From: Aselliscus stoliczkanus
Lineage: Eukaryota > Chordata > Mammalia > Chiroptera > Hipposideridae
Direction: 5' to 3'
DNA: 64,000 bases
Assembly: GCA_033961575.1 (NCBI GenBank)
Contig: CM066732.1
Location: 78,744,187 to 78,808,186 of the forward strand
Made by a program: the position numbers and the translations under genes. Below, one piece after another: positions 11,465 through 23,352 of this stretch. How positions within the stretch are numbered: position 1 is the stretch's first letter; the number at the start of each line of letters is the position of its first letter. The notes beneath the pieces are model-generated. The model saw only the letters and a list, made by a program, of their open reading frames with translations. It made no database searches and was not told the origin of the DNA.

Positions 11465-11480
11465 AAAATGAAGTTGCCTA
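11465..11480. repeat. Target-site duplication, right copy, of the RPL9 retrocopy
   Basis: Lies directly after the A-rich tail and pairs with 10743-10758 (two mismatches), marking the 3' end of the insertion. Confidence 0.85.
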
Positions 11481-12564
11481 AATGACAAGTTTGCAAACTT
11501 CCCTGAACAATCCTTTATTGTGTAAATCCAGAAGTAATTAATATTTATGGACAGACCAGTATGCCTCAGATATTTTTATCTACTTTTTATACTCTAAGAG
11601 ATTTTTTTTTAAAGCTCTTTCTCAGCACAAATAACATATTAGGGTGCATGACTGCAGGTGACAGCTGGCCTGGAGCAGCCAGACACAGCAGCAGATCTAG
11701 AGGGCAAAGAAAAGACTTTCTTTCATTTTTATCACCAGCCCTTTTTCTGGAAGGAAGAGGAGAATCAAGCTGATTTCATATATGGGGTACACGATACAAT
11801 CAATACATCAATTGTTTTTATGTCTCAGTCTTCCCTCTATAGAAGGACATTTAAATTCATTTTGGTGGGATTGTGTGGGCAAAGTTGTGCATAGTGATGA
11901 CTTGGTTTCTTTCCCTTTTGCCTCATGCAATGCCCTAGAGCTGTCCTTACACTGAAGCTGGGAAGTCAAGAATCAGAGAATCTGCAGCCACTGCCCCGCT
12001 CTTCAAAATCATAAGATCTTATGTGGACTATGATGATACATGAAAAGATTGCCATAAACACCAACTGAATGAATGTTTGGTGAATTTAAAAAGTCATAAA
12101 ATATTTATAGTCTCCCAAAACATCCTCTAGCCTACAAAAAAAAATAAAGTTTACTTTACTTGTAATCTAAACCTTAAATCCTAAATATATTTTTAAATCT
12201 TATTTTCAATAATTCAGAGTTTTAGGGAACAACCTATATGCCAATATGCAGGGGTAATAGCTAATGAAGCATACTCATGAAGTAATATATGGAAATCAAT
12301 TCAGTTAGCTTCCAGAGTGAGAATCTACTTATTTTTAACCTCTCTATGCTTAGTATGTTACATGATTCAAGAACACCTATTGATTGAATTTATGTCTAGA
12401 ACCATTGCTACTGTTCTCGCTATATTTGAGGGCTTTAGAATATGTCTACATAGACATCATAAAGAATATACATTTTCTCTCCCTTAAGGATAACATTTCT
12501 AGGTACAGAATATTATGCTACAAGCACAAAATTGCCATTATGTTAAAAAAAAAAGAGAATACTC
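11481..12564. other. Intergenic, no gene seen
   Basis: AT-rich sequence after the RPL9 relic. A short GC-richer patch near 11650-11770 has open frames without recognisable protein character. Confidence 0.6.
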
Positions 12565-12712
12565 GGGGCCTGCCAAGTAGCTCAGTTGGCAGAGGCAGAG
12601 CTCTCTCAAGACTGCAAGCTGAGCTCTGAGCAATAGCAGTTCGATGCCCAGCCCGAGCTGAGCTGCCGCTGAGCAGCCAACAGATAGCAGGATGGCTCAG
12701 GTTAAAAAAAAA
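12565..12712 (+). mobile_element. tRNA-derived SINE (~140 bp type)
   Basis: Head GGGGCCTGCCAAGTAGCTCAG, tail CAGGATGGCTCAGGTTAAAA. The target duplication AGAGAATACTC lies on both sides. Confidence 0.92.
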
Positions 12713-12725
12713 GAGAGAGAGAATA

Positions 12726-14068
12726 CTCCACTGTCCAATCTGTCAAGTATAAATTTATTATGGCTGATTGTCAATGAACAATCAATGTCTTAAAGGAGAG
12801 AGTTTTCAGAAAAGATAATAAAGTTAATAAACAGACAAAATCTTCAAAGAAAGGTAAATTAGAATAACAATAAGTAACATTCTATTGGTAAAAGATGATT
12901 ATTGATGACAGGTTGTTTTAGCTTTTCTACCATGTTATAATGTTAGCACCCAACTTTTTCTTTGATGAATTGCCCCTTCCCTGTTCCAGTGATCTTGGTG
13001 GGGCTGACAATCACAGTTGTCCTGTCCCCCTCCCTCCTTGGATAAGCACATGGCACAGGCCTGATCAATCAGAGTCCTTCCCTAGGACTGATATTTGAAC
13101 AAAAGTAAGACATTCTCTCTTTCCATACTTTTCACTGGTGTTGAACCAACATAAACATTGAGTTGCTTTTTAGCCAACTTCTCCAGTTGCATGGAAGAAG
13201 TCTTTTCTCAGTAGGAAGAAAGAGGCCAAGAAGTAGAAGAATGCGCAGAAGAGATAGTGTAAGGGGGGGAAAGAGGAAAAATGGGGAAGGGAGAAAGAGA
13301 TCTGACCTAGCAGTATCATTTATGCCACTTAGCCAAGCCTGAAGTTAGTTCAACCCCTGTATTTCCCCTGGTATGTGAGCCAGTAAATTCCCCAGCCCCC
13401 GCCCCCCCGCTTTTTGTTTAAATTAGTTTAGGTTAGGTTTTGTTATTTGTAATCCAGTGTACCAATATAGTCTCCCTCCCAATTTTAATGACAATGCCCA
13501 TTATTGTGAAGAAATAATTGTGCATGTACTTGTATATTGCTACTTGATTTTCTCTTGGTTTCATGTAACAGAAATATGACTACAATTTTCTAACTAAATA
13601 TGAATTAACTTATTCATGTTCCAAGAATTTCAGAGGAAGGAGTCCAGTGGTAGTGTAGATATCCAAATAAGTCAGAAGCATCTTCAAGCTTCCTGTTCTA
13701 CCATCTTAACTTGTAGCTTTCATCTTCCAAGTTGCAAGAAGGCAGCTCTACTTTCAGTCAGGAAGAAAAAAAAAGGGGGGAAGGTGTGTCCTGGCTGGTT
13801 CCTTTTAATTAGTGAAACAAAACTGTTTCTAGAAGCTCAACCCAGCAAACTTCATAAACCAAAACAGTCATATGGACATACATAAACTCAAGGGAGACTG
13901 AGGAAGTGAGATTTTTATAACAAGTTACATTCCTATCAAAGAAAGCCTTTTAATAAGGAAGATAAGAATGAATATTGAGTAGGCAAATTCAGGGTTTTAT
14001 TTTAGTGGCCTCTTAAGTTGGTACAGTATTTGTGGAAACCAATTTAGGCTAACCATAAAAATATTCAA
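12726..14068. other. Intergenic, no gene seen
   Basis: No coding signal. A GA-rich patch lies at 13180-13310 and a repeat-like but unassigned stretch at 13610-13880. Confidence 0.55.
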
Positions 14069-14211
14069 GGGCCGGCTGAGTGGCTCAGTTGGCTAAGAGC
14101 TCGTTCAAGAGTGAGAGCTGAGCCCTGAGCAACAGCAGTTTGATGTCCAGCCCGAGCTGAGCTGCCAACAGGTGGCAGGATGGCTCAGCTAAAAAAAATA
14201 AAATAAAAAAA
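14069..14211 (+). mobile_element. tRNA-derived SINE (~140 bp type)
   Basis: Head GGGCCGGCTGAGTGGCTCAG and tail GGCAGGATGGCTCAGCTAAAA. It lacks part of the stretch between the box B and the tail found in sister copies. Confidence 0.92.
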
Positions 14212-14271
14212 TACAATTCATACCTGGTGATCTAATAAATAATACTACTTCCTAGAATTCTGAAATAAGCG

Positions 14272-14666
14272 ATTTTTTTTTTTTTTAACTGGGGAACTGA
14301 GAAAGGGGAACATCGTTGGGGAATTTGGGAGGGGGAACAGACAAGTTGGTGTCCTTTTTGTTTTTCAGTCTAGTGGTGGAGGACATTGCTTCACTGGCCC
14401 ATGTTGGTATTATCATTGCACTCTTCCCGGGTGAGGCAGATCAGTCGCCGGCCTCTGGAGGGCCACTCACTGCAGTCTATGGCAGCCCACTGCAGCAGGT
14501 GCTACAGCCTATACCCTCACCAGGACTTGCACAGCCCAGCTCCAGGTGGAGCTGTTGTTCACCATCTTAGCTGTAGAGGGCAGTGTCACTGGCCCTCATG
14601 TGGGATCTCAACCCCGGCCACTGGCGTCCCGAGCCAGCTCTTAACCAACGCACCACTCAGCTGGCC
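14272..14666 (-). mobile_element. Long (~430 bp) tRNA-derived SINE, inverted
   Basis: T-run, then a GC-rich body, ending in the complement of the tRNA head (CGCACCACTCAGCTGGCC). ATTCTGAAATAA flanks both sides. Confidence 0.88.
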
Positions 14667-14959
14667 TGAATTGATTCTGAAATAATTCAAAGTATGAAAA
14701 AGCTATAAGTACAAATATATTCATTTTGGCGATCTTAAAAATAGAGAAATATCTGTATAACAACTTCAATATCCAAAACCAGGAAATCATTATGAAAATT
14801 TTAATTCAGTTTGCAGATTATATATTGTACAAGCATTAAAAGTTGTAGTTCTTAAGACTATAAAACAATAAGGGGAAACATTTTTGATATATTATTAAGG
14901 AAAAAAGATATGATTTTATATGCACTAAAGTTTTACATACATTAAAAATTGCAAAGGAG

Positions 14960-15409
14960 GGGGCCGGCCGAGTGGTGCATTGGTTAAGCGCTGGTGTTGG
15001 GATGCCAGCGGCCCCGGTTCGGGTCCCACATGAGGGACAGTGACACTGCCCTCTACAGCTAACAACAGCTCCACCTGGAGCTCGGCTGTGCGAGCCCCGG
15101 TGATGGTGTGGGCTGCAGCCCCTGCTGCAGTGGGCTGCCATAGGCTACAGTGAGTGGCCCGCAGCCAGCGTGAGCGGCTGGCAGCCAAGCGTGAGCTGCC
15201 AATAGCCGCGGTGAGCGACATCCAGAGGCCAGCGACCGATCTGCCTCATCTGGGAAGAGCGCAATGACGATACCAACAGTGAAGCAACATCCTCCGCAAC
15301 TAGACTGAAGAACAAAAAAAAGACAGCAGCTTGTCTGTTCCCCTTCCCCGATTCCCCAACGCTGTTCCCCTCCCCCAATCCCCCAATAAAATCTTTTAAA
15401 AAAAAAAAA
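14960..15409 (+). mobile_element. Long (~430 bp) tRNA-derived SINE
   Basis: Complete copy from GGGGCCGGCCGAGTGGTGC to CCCCCAATAAAATC plus oligo(A). Target duplication AAAAATTGCAAAGGA on both sides. Confidence 0.94.
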
Positions 15410-15732
15410 TTGCAAAGGAAAAATTACTGAAAGAAAAAAACACCAAAATGCCAATAGTGGTTTTATCAGGCTATTATTTTTCTTCTTTCCCTCGAGTTAA
15501 TCATTTCCTTTACTTTAATAATAAAGTAACATGGTAGAATATTTATTTTCAAAATATTGTTTTATCACCATGTATGTCTACTCCTCTTTGAAGTAGCTCT
15601 CAGATTTATCAGAATTCTCAGTAAATGGATGTTTTTCTAGTGTTTCTCCCATTGTTCAGTGTAACACTGGGATCAAAACAGTACCAAATAGATATTTGTT
15701 GGTAGATTATTAAGTGTTTATTTTAAGCAGTA

Positions 15733-16140
15733 TTCACAGTGTATTAGAGTTCTCCAGAGAAACAGAAACAATAGGATATATGTATTTATAGAAAGAGATT
15801 TATTATAAGGAATTGGCTCATACAATATGGAGGCTGGCAAACCCAAAATCTGCAGAGCTGATGTTTCAGTTTGAGTCAGAAGGCCATTAGGCAGGAGAAT
15901 TCTTTTACACAGGGAAGGGTCAGCCTTTTGCTCTAGTCAGGTCTTCTATTGATTGGATGAGGCCCACCACATGGTAATGAGCAATCTACTTTAGTCAGTC
16001 TACTGTTAAATCAGTTAAATCTCATCCAAAAACACCTGTTTGACTAAATATTTGGGCACCCACCCCAATAAAATCTTAAATAAATAAATACATAAATATT
16101 TGGGCACCCAATGGCCCAGTTAGGTTGACATCATAAACAC
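15733..16140 (-). repeat. Old mammalian interspersed repeat, family not assigned
   Basis: Contains the widespread wording TATTAGAGTTCTCCAGAGAAACAG, TTATAAGGAATTGGCTCA and GGATGAGGCCCACCACAT, which I know from a common ancient repeat but cannot name with certainty. Orientation is arbitrary. Confidence 0.55.
16063..16092 (+). mobile_element. Near-minimal retroinsertion consisting of a SINE tail
   Basis: Thirty bases (CCCCAATAAAATC then A-rich) matching only the 3' end of the long SINE, bounded by a perfect 18-bp target duplication (16045-16062 and 16093-16110). It sits inside an older repeat. Confidence 0.88.
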
Positions 16141-16244
16141 TTATAGGTTAAATTAAATACATGTTGAACTAGATTTATGTCTTTTTAAGGTGATGTAAAA
16201 GACAGCATCTTTCTCTGTTTTATGCTTGTGTATTTATACATTTT

Positions 16245-16620
16245 GCATTTCTCCAGCAGGACTTTACCTCCACGCCTTTGCTCATTTGGCTACCTGCACC
16301 TAGAATACTTATCCAATAATTAACACAGTTCTAAACCCTAAATATCTTCAGGCCCTACTCAAATGCCACATCTTTTATGAAGCCTTCTCTGATTTCTCCT
16401 ATCTTCACACCTCCTACCCCTGACTGCCCCCCACAGACACATCAAATTAAAAGTAACTTTTGCTTCTCAACACTCATAATGCCTTGAATCTGCTTTTTTA
16501 ATAGAATGTCCCACATCCACCTTGTTTTACAGATTTTTATCATTAGGTTTTTAGACTTTAAATTCCTTGAGAAAAAATGCATGTCCATTTTAGTCTTGAC
16601 TCTCCTGACTATCTTACATT
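16245..16620 (+). repeat. L2-like LINE 3' end, split by a SINE
   Basis: Typical L2 3' wording (CTCAAATGCCACATCTTTTATG, AAGCCTTCTCTGA, ATTCCTTGAG). It appears to continue after the SINE at 16631. Confidence 0.6.
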
Positions 16621-16630
16621 GAATACATGT

Positions 16631-16779
16631 TTTTTTTTGTTTTTTTTAGCTGAGCCATCCTGCCACCTATTGGCAGTTCAACAGCAACTTAGCTCAGGCT
16701 GGCCTCGAGCCGCTGTTGCTCAGAGCTCAGCTCGCACTCTTGAGCGAGCTCTTAACCAACTGAGCCACTCGGCCGGCCC
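16631..16779 (-). mobile_element. tRNA-derived SINE (~140 bp type), inverted
   Basis: Minus-strand copy ending CCACTCGGCCGGCCC. Target duplication TGAATACATGTTT at 16620-16632 and 16780-16792. Confidence 0.94.
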
Positions 16780-16920
16780 TGAATACATGTTTAACATTTA
16801 TTTGTTAAATTACTGTATTTTATATAATTTTCTTACAAAGGAGTCAGTAATCTCTTGGATAGCAAATAATCCAGACATTTTATAACGAACTAATAGAGTT
16901 TAAGAAATTGTCTCTTGGAA

Positions 16921-17071
16921 GGGCCGGCCGAGTGGCTCAGTTGGCTAAGAGCTCACTCAAGAGTGAGAGCTGAGCTACGGGCAACAGCAGTTCAATGCCC
17001 AGCCCGAGCTGAGCTGCTGCTGAGCTGCCAACAGGTGGCAGGATGGCTCAGCTAAAAAAATAAAATAAAAA
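16921..17071 (+). mobile_element. tRNA-derived SINE (~140 bp type)
   Basis: Full copy. Target duplication AAGAAATTGTCTCTTGG (16902-16918) and AAGAAATTGCCTCTTGG (17077-17093). It is followed immediately by a second SINE. Confidence 0.94.
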
Positions 17072-17091
17072 AGACAAAGAAATTGCCTCTT

Positions 17092-17547
17092 GGGCTGGCC
17101 AAGTGGCTCAGTTGGTTAAGAGTTAGCTTAAGAGCTCGAGCTCTGAGCAATAGGGAAGCCGGTTTGATTCCCACATGGACCAGTGAGCTGCGCCTGAGGT
17201 GAGCTGCCACTGAGCCGCCAACAGGTGGCAGGATGGCTCAGCTGGTGAGAGCACATGCTCCTAACAACAAGACTGCCTGTTCGATGCCCAGATGGCTCAA
17301 TGTATAGAGCGTGCACTCTTAACAACAAGGCTGCTGGTTGGACTCCCACATGGGATGGTGGCTACGTCCACCCACAACAAAGATTGTAACACAGCACCTT
17401 GAGCTTAGAAGCTAGGAGCTGCCAATGGGATGCCAGATGCGCCCTCCACAATTAAGATTGAAGAACAACAATGTGGCTGGTCTCCCACTCCAATTTCCCA
17501 ACACTGTTCTCCTCCCCCAATTCCCCAATTTAAAAAAACAAAAAAAA
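17092..17547 (+). mobile_element. Multi-tRNA SINE (trimeric head, ~455 bp)
   Basis: Three tRNA-like units near 17098-17170, 17235-17290 and 17290-17350, then a tail with CCCCTCCCCCAATTCCCCAA-type wording. GTCTCTTG recurs right after the tail. Confidence 0.85.
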
Positions 17548-17559
17548 GTCTCTTGATAA

Positions 17560-19910
17560 ATCCACACATATTGAGTAGTTTAAAATAAACACACCTTCAG
17601 CTGGTTAGAATTTTCAGTCACTTTATAGCAAGCATGTTCTACAATATATATTTAACTATAATTTTAAGTATTAATCATCAAATTCACTTAATGCAAAGTA
17701 TAGAGAAATTATTTTGATTATGACACTATTTTTTCCTTTACTGCCATTTTTCCTACCTTTGAAGTCTAAAGCAGTTAATCCTTTCATCATTTGTCCTCAT
17801 TAGATATGTTTATTTATTACACTTTGGGCAAAGGCACAAGTCAAACAGAACTATAATTTAGCTTGTCAATCATAGAACATGCTGTTCCTCATGCTTTAGA
17901 GAAGTCACATTACCTTTCTGTTATATTATTTCTACAGGTTCATAAAGTTGACAAATCTCCAACGACCAACAGTATCTGTTACTGCCATCCTTGAATACGT
18001 ATTTCACTACAATTAGTACATTTTACTCCTGGCCTTTAATTAACCTCTCAGAATTGTCAAAATTTCCAAAACTTTTCTTGTTTCTCCCTCTAGTGGTCAG
18101 TAACATTCATTGAATGGAAAACCAGGCAAGGGTGATCTTTCTTAAGTGTGGATAAAAGGTGGGGATGAACATTCAAATTTTGGTATAAATAAATATGAAA
18201 TGTATTCTAATCTATGTCTCATAATCTGAGAAGAGATTAATTTAGTATACAATTTCTTTAGATATCATACATAAATGCTCTCTACATTATTATTTAAATA
18301 AATTTTTATTCTATTTTATTTCTATTTTATATGAATATTAAGAGGGAATATATGTGTGTGTGTAATAAAGTCTGATTTCAGAATGATAACAATGGTCAAG
18401 TACTTCCAAATAGAAAATATTTTAAAACATTTTTAAATTTTATTTATTAAAAGTAGTAAATATTGAATCATCTTAAAAGGAACACCATCAATCATTATGA
18501 TACAAAGATTGGCCTACTTTGCCAAGACTCACAAAATGGAACTCTTGTTTAGGAATTAGAAAGACCATTTTATTAAAGATGAGGTGGCCATAAAAATTGT
18601 CATCCAAATGGGACATTTTTGAGAATGAAGAGAACACTTTACTAATGTTGGAGAACAGTCATAAACTCGGGCTGTCCCAGGCCAACTGGAACATTCAGTC
18701 ATTCTAATGATATCTAATTTCTTAAAAATATAAAGCAAATTGTAGTAGTCCCTTTATTGAGAAGATTATGATAAATTAGTCATGCAGTTTTACTTGCTTT
18801 AGGACGAAGTTACTTTTTCTGAGACCACTCAAAGACGAAAGACCCTGTTAGAATCTTTTCATAAGGTAATGAATTCATCCCAGTTTCCCCAGGACTCATT
18901 TCCTGGTTTTAAAATTCAAAGTGCTTGGTCCCAGGAACCCCACAGCCCCAGGCAAACCAAGATGGTGAGTCGCCATAATTCCTTACAGCTGCCTTTGGGC
19001 AAGATGGCATCCCCTCATTGGCCAGGACATGTGGGATAGGACAGTCAAGGCAAACCTCTCTTTTTACCAGGACTCGCCCAGCTCTTTCCAGAACTCTGAC
19101 CTCGCTCCAGCTTGCCCCAACTGCTCCGGGGCTGTTTTCAAGGACACCACTGACCATGACCCTTGTGCAGCAGCACATTTTGCTTCCTGACACTGCCTCT
19201 CTGCTCCCCATCTACCATCAACCCCCTTGTTCCCACTGGGGGCCACCAAATGCTCACAGGGCTGTGCTGCCTGAACTTCTTGCTGCCACAAAAGGACCCT
19301 CTGTTCTACCATCAGCGTTGGAGTTTTACAGGCTTCATTTTCAGCGTAAGACTTCATCCTTTTCTAAGCTTTGGGAGGTAGGAAGGAAATTGAAAAAAGT
19401 GGTATTACCCTCAAGAAGAGGGTAATAATAGTACGCAATTTCTTTAGGCACATTAAGTCACAAGTCAAGCTGACCATGGAAATTTGTAAAAGAAGTAACT
19501 ATAAGTAGCTATTGAACCCTAGTCTAGCAAATTTTGAGAAAAAATTTCAAAGAATGTCAAGAGCACATTTTTTAAAAGGGCTGCCAATTGTTTCATAGAA
19601 AGTAAAATATAAGGACCAACTGAGAGAAACTTCATCTATTATAGGGGTTGATCTATGTAATAATCAACTGTATCTGATATGAAGGCTGATTTCTTCTCCA
19701 GTAAACAATCTAGCCATCATCTCCAATTAATATCTGACAGGCACCTCAAATTCCACACGAGCAGAACGGAACTCACCATCTTCCCCCACAACTATTGTTC
19801 TCTTTCTCCTTGTTCTTGTCACTATCTCCTTGTGGTCTCTCTGTAGTCTCCAATGGTCTCCACTATTGCCTCTCTCTAATCCGTTGTCCACACTACACGC
19901 ACATAAATGG
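17560..19910. other. Intergenic, one unexplained GC-richer block
   Basis: AT-rich up to 18900. 18930-19400 is GC-richer, with overlapping open frames on both strands and no recognised product. It is probably an old repeat or LTR. Confidence 0.5.
18083..18096 (-). promoter_or_regulatory. Weaker CTCF-like motif
   Basis: On the minus strand, CCACTAGAGGGAGA; one mismatch to the CTCF core. Confidence 0.35.
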
Positions 19911-20336
19911 TGTTATGGGCTGAATTGTGTCCTCCCCCACCCCCTCAAAAAATTTCATATGTTGAAGCTCTAACCCCCAATACCTCAGAATGTAACTACA
20001 TTTGGAGACAAAGCCTTTCAAGAGGGAATTAAGTTAAAACAAAGCCCTATGGTGGGCTCTAGTTCAATCTGACTGTTGTTCTTGTAAGAAGAGGAAAATT
20101 TGACACACAGAGAGACATGGGGAGCATACACGCACAGAGAAAAGACCAGATGAAGAGACAACAAGAAGAGGTCCATGTGCAAGCTGAGGAGAGAGGCCTC
20201 AGACAGGAAATCAATGCTGTCGGCACCTTGATCTTGGACTTCCAGCCTCTTCCAGAATTGTGGGAAAACAAATTTCTGTTGTTTAAATCACTAAGTCTGT
20301 GGTATTTTTAAAGACAGCTCTAGCAAACTAATACAT
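19911..20336 (+). mobile_element. MLT1-like solo LTR (MaLR/ERVL-type)
   Basis: Begins TGTTATGGGCTGAATTGTGT-like and ends GCAAACTAATACA. Inside are TTCATATGTTGAAGCTCTAA, CACCTTGATCTTGGACTTCC and TTTCTGTTGTTTAAATCACT. No viral coding sequence is attached. It is an old, noncoding remnant. Confidence 0.8.
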
Positions 20337-20359
20337 ATGGTATCTTCCCCCTTCCCTTG

Positions 20360-20800
20360 CCATCACTCTTAAAATAAAGCGTACTGCAATTAACATGGCC
20401 TATAAAGCCCTAGACAATTTGGCCCTATGCACATCTCCTGCCTATCCTTCTCCCTAGCTCCCTGCGCTCTAGTCTGACTGCACTTCTCTCAGTTCTCAGT
20501 CATACCTGGGGCCTTCTCACAAGGTGCTTCCTTTGCTAGAAGCACCAGTCCCTCTCTCATTAGCCACCTAACTGCAAGTCTCAGCTCACATGTCACTTCC
20601 TCAAGGAAGTCTTCCTGACTACTGGCTTAGGTCAATTTTCCCTAAACACAGTTGTCACTATTCGCTTCATATCTCCTGTTTTGTCCACTAGTTCAGAAGC
20701 TCCACAACAGCTAAACCACTCCTGTCTTGTTTACTTCTCTGCCTAAGTGCCAGCACAGTATTTGACATATAACAGGCCTTCAATCAATATTATTATTCTA
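20360..20800 (+). repeat. L2-like LINE 3' end
   Basis: AAAGCCCTAGACAATTTGGC, TCACTTCCTCAAGGAAGTC, CTTCCTGACTACTGG and a GCCAGCACAGTATTTGACAT-type end are L2 3' wording. Confidence 0.65.
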
Positions 20801-21956
20801 ATAATAATAGTTGACCCTATGACTGATACTCTCTTTTAATAGTTATAGCTACCTCTGTTGAGGAATTGAGACATCAACTGGCTTATTGGAGAAACCATTG
20901 GGACAGCACCATAAAATCCCAAATATGCAGCCTTCCTTCCCAGCAGGCTCTCTTTTCACTGGCATCCAGACCTCATTGTGTCCTTCCTCAGAGGTGTGGT
21001 ATAAAGGACAGGTGGCTAACAATAGACCTCAAAGTTCCTCTCTTAGGACCTGCCCCATGTGACTTAGCAGACATCACGCAGCTCAGCCAGTCACGCAGCT
21101 CTATCCCAGACAACCTGAGAGGGCTTCTGTAAAATGGTATTCAGAGAGGGACTATGAACTAGCCTAGCAAATGCTGCATACAGTGTTTTGAATTGTAGCC
21201 AAGATCATTTTCAAAAGTAATTTTTGGAATGTTAAAGGGGGTATTTTTAAACTAGAAATGGAGTAGGAGGAACACATATTTTCAAATAGGAATCTGCAAT
21301 GTTCCGTATGTTCTGATAATCGTGCTGAAGTGGGAGGTCATTCGCTGAGTTTTGTTCCATAGGGAAAGGAACAAACACATCCAGGGTACTAGAAATGAAG
21401 AAGTTCGCAGAGATGACAATTAACTTTCTGCTCTGAGAAGGAATCACATAAAGGCTTTTCTTTCCTCTCGGGGTCTGCTGGCCTTCCAAGTCTTGAAGCA
21501 GGATAGTATACATTTTCCTTCTCTGAAGAAGGAAATATAAAGATAATAAATATTTTATTATCTACCATCAGAGCAAGTCTCTGTTACCTACATCTTCTAT
21601 TCAGGTCCCTGAGCCACCTTTCTTCTAAAGCCTGCAGTGATGTCTGAGATAGGATTCTCGGTCCTGATGTGTGAAGCCATTCTGTGTAGGTCTTACTTTA
21701 AAACAGCTGGAGACTGCCTGCATGATGGCGCCTGGCTAGCAAAGGTCAACTAGCAGGCTGATCATCTGAAACCTGAATTCCAGTACCATTTCTATTCTGC
21801 AGTGGTTTTTAAATGACTGTATGCCAATTATGTTCACATGTTTTGTCTTATTTAATCCTCAAAATAACCTGCAATGGAATATTAAATACTTAATAAAATG
21901 ATGACACAGATGTATATTTATTGGCATATTAGTTTATTGATATGGAAAACATGTAT
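20801..21956. other. Intergenic with one exon-like minus-strand frame
   Basis: Includes an 88-codon minus-strand frame (21247-21513) preceded by an acceptor-like TTCTTCAG. Otherwise nothing is recognised except a MIR-like piece at 21810-21900. Confidence 0.5.
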
Positions 21957-21983
21957 ATGTTATTATTATTATTATTATTATTA
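21957..21983. repeat. (TTA)n microsatellite
   Basis: About eight TTA units at the 3' end of the inverted VES-type SINE, probably grown from its A-rich tail. Confidence 0.92.
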
Positions 21984-22151
21984 AATTTTATTGGGGAACA
22001 GTGTGGTTTTCCAGGCCTGATCAGCTCCAAGTCAAGTAGTTGTTTCAATTTAGTTGTGGAGGGCCAACTCAGTGGTCCATGTGGGGATCAAACCAGCAAC
22101 CTTGGTATTATGAGCTCTGCGTTCTAACCAACTGAGCTAACTGCTGTCCCC
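21984..22151 (-). mobile_element. VES-type chiropteran SINE, inverted
   Basis: On the minus strand: tRNA head with TTAGCTCAGTTGGTTAGAAC, CCAAGGTTGCTGGTTTGATC and CCCCACATGG, then the CCACAACTAAATTGAAACAAC body and the TGTTCCCCAATAAAAT tail. This is the bat VES design as I know it. A (TTA)n run abuts the 3' end. Confidence 0.85.
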
Positions 22152-22954
22152 TATAACATATTATTAAATGGCAAAATTTACCAAACAGGATGCATAATGG
22201 GATCTCATTTTTATAGAAGTATTGCATACATATTTTATACATATAAATATACATATTTAGATATATACACCACATCAAAAAAAAATCTTGTGAGTTATAT
22301 ACTTTTCAAAAAGTTCTTTAGAATATAGGTGACATCTGGAACTTAGAGAATCTAAGTAATAGGACTGAGGTCATACCTTATTTTTAAAAACTAATGCCAG
22401 GATTTGAATCCAGGTATATTTGAAGCCAAAGCTTATTTTACACTTTGTTAGATTACTTCATTGATCACCCTTTAAGTGGTGGCCCAGGGGAAGGCTTTAT
22501 TTATAATATAAAGAAATCTACCCCACACTCCCTAAAGACTTCATAAAAATAAGATTCTGATAGCCAGTAGTAAACTCTTCATCTCCAAATTGACTATTGC
22601 CATAATGACTCCTTACACACTGATTAAGCCACAGTAGGCCTGAGTTGCCTTATTTTTTATACTGTCCATTTACAGAGATTGGTAGAAAAATATAAATGAG
22701 TCACATTTGACCATGGCTTTCAAAAGAATATCTCACAGAATGCAGTTTTGTAAATATAATTATATTAAAATATTTAGTTATATGCATCTATGTGAACTGT
22801 TGATAGTGAGCTCATAATCTCACTCAAGAAACATTTTACATTTTCCTAAGTTATTTCACTTACCTGGCAATAAAACTTGCTCATTTCCAACATGAAGATG
22901 GAGAAAGAAAAGGAACACAATTCATAAGACAATGACCTCTGAATTCTAGTCTTT

Positions 22955-23352
22955 TTTTTTCAATTACATTTCACGTTCAATATTATTTTATATTAGTTTC
23001 ATGAATACAGCATAGTGTTTAGACATTTATATAATTTATGAAGTAATTCTCCCAATTAGTCTTGTATCCACCTGGCACTATATAGTTATTACAATATTAT
23101 TGACTATATTCTCTATGCTGTACTTTACATTCTGTGACAATTTTGTAACTACCAATTTGTACTTCTTAATCCCTTCACCTTTTTCACCCAGCCCCCTCCA
23201 ACCTCCTCCCATCTAGTAACCATTAAAATGTTCTCTGTATCTATGAGTTTGTTTCTGTTTTGTTTTTTTGTTAATTTTGTTCTTTAGATTCTACATATAA
23301 GTGAGGTCATACTGTCTGACTTATTTCATTTAGCATAATTTTCCAGTCTTAC
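22955..23352 (-). mobile_element. LINE-1 3' end, inverted
   Basis: The complement carries the same 3' UTR (GTCAATAATATTGTAATAAC, TACAGCATAGAGAATATAG). On the + strand, TTCTACATATAAGTGAGGTC and CTGACTTATTTCATTTAGC mark ORF2-end/3' UTR sequence. Confidence 0.85.

Noticed and set aside
16921..16995. Possible genuine tRNA gene
   Set aside because: Box A and B resemble a tRNA, but the acceptor stem does not close and the unit is part of a repeated SINE with poly(A) and target duplication. The same holds for all other tRNA-like heads in the window.
19911..20336. Possible provirus
   Set aside because: Only a solo LTR-like remnant. No gag, pol or env-like frames lie next to it or next to 56595-56960.
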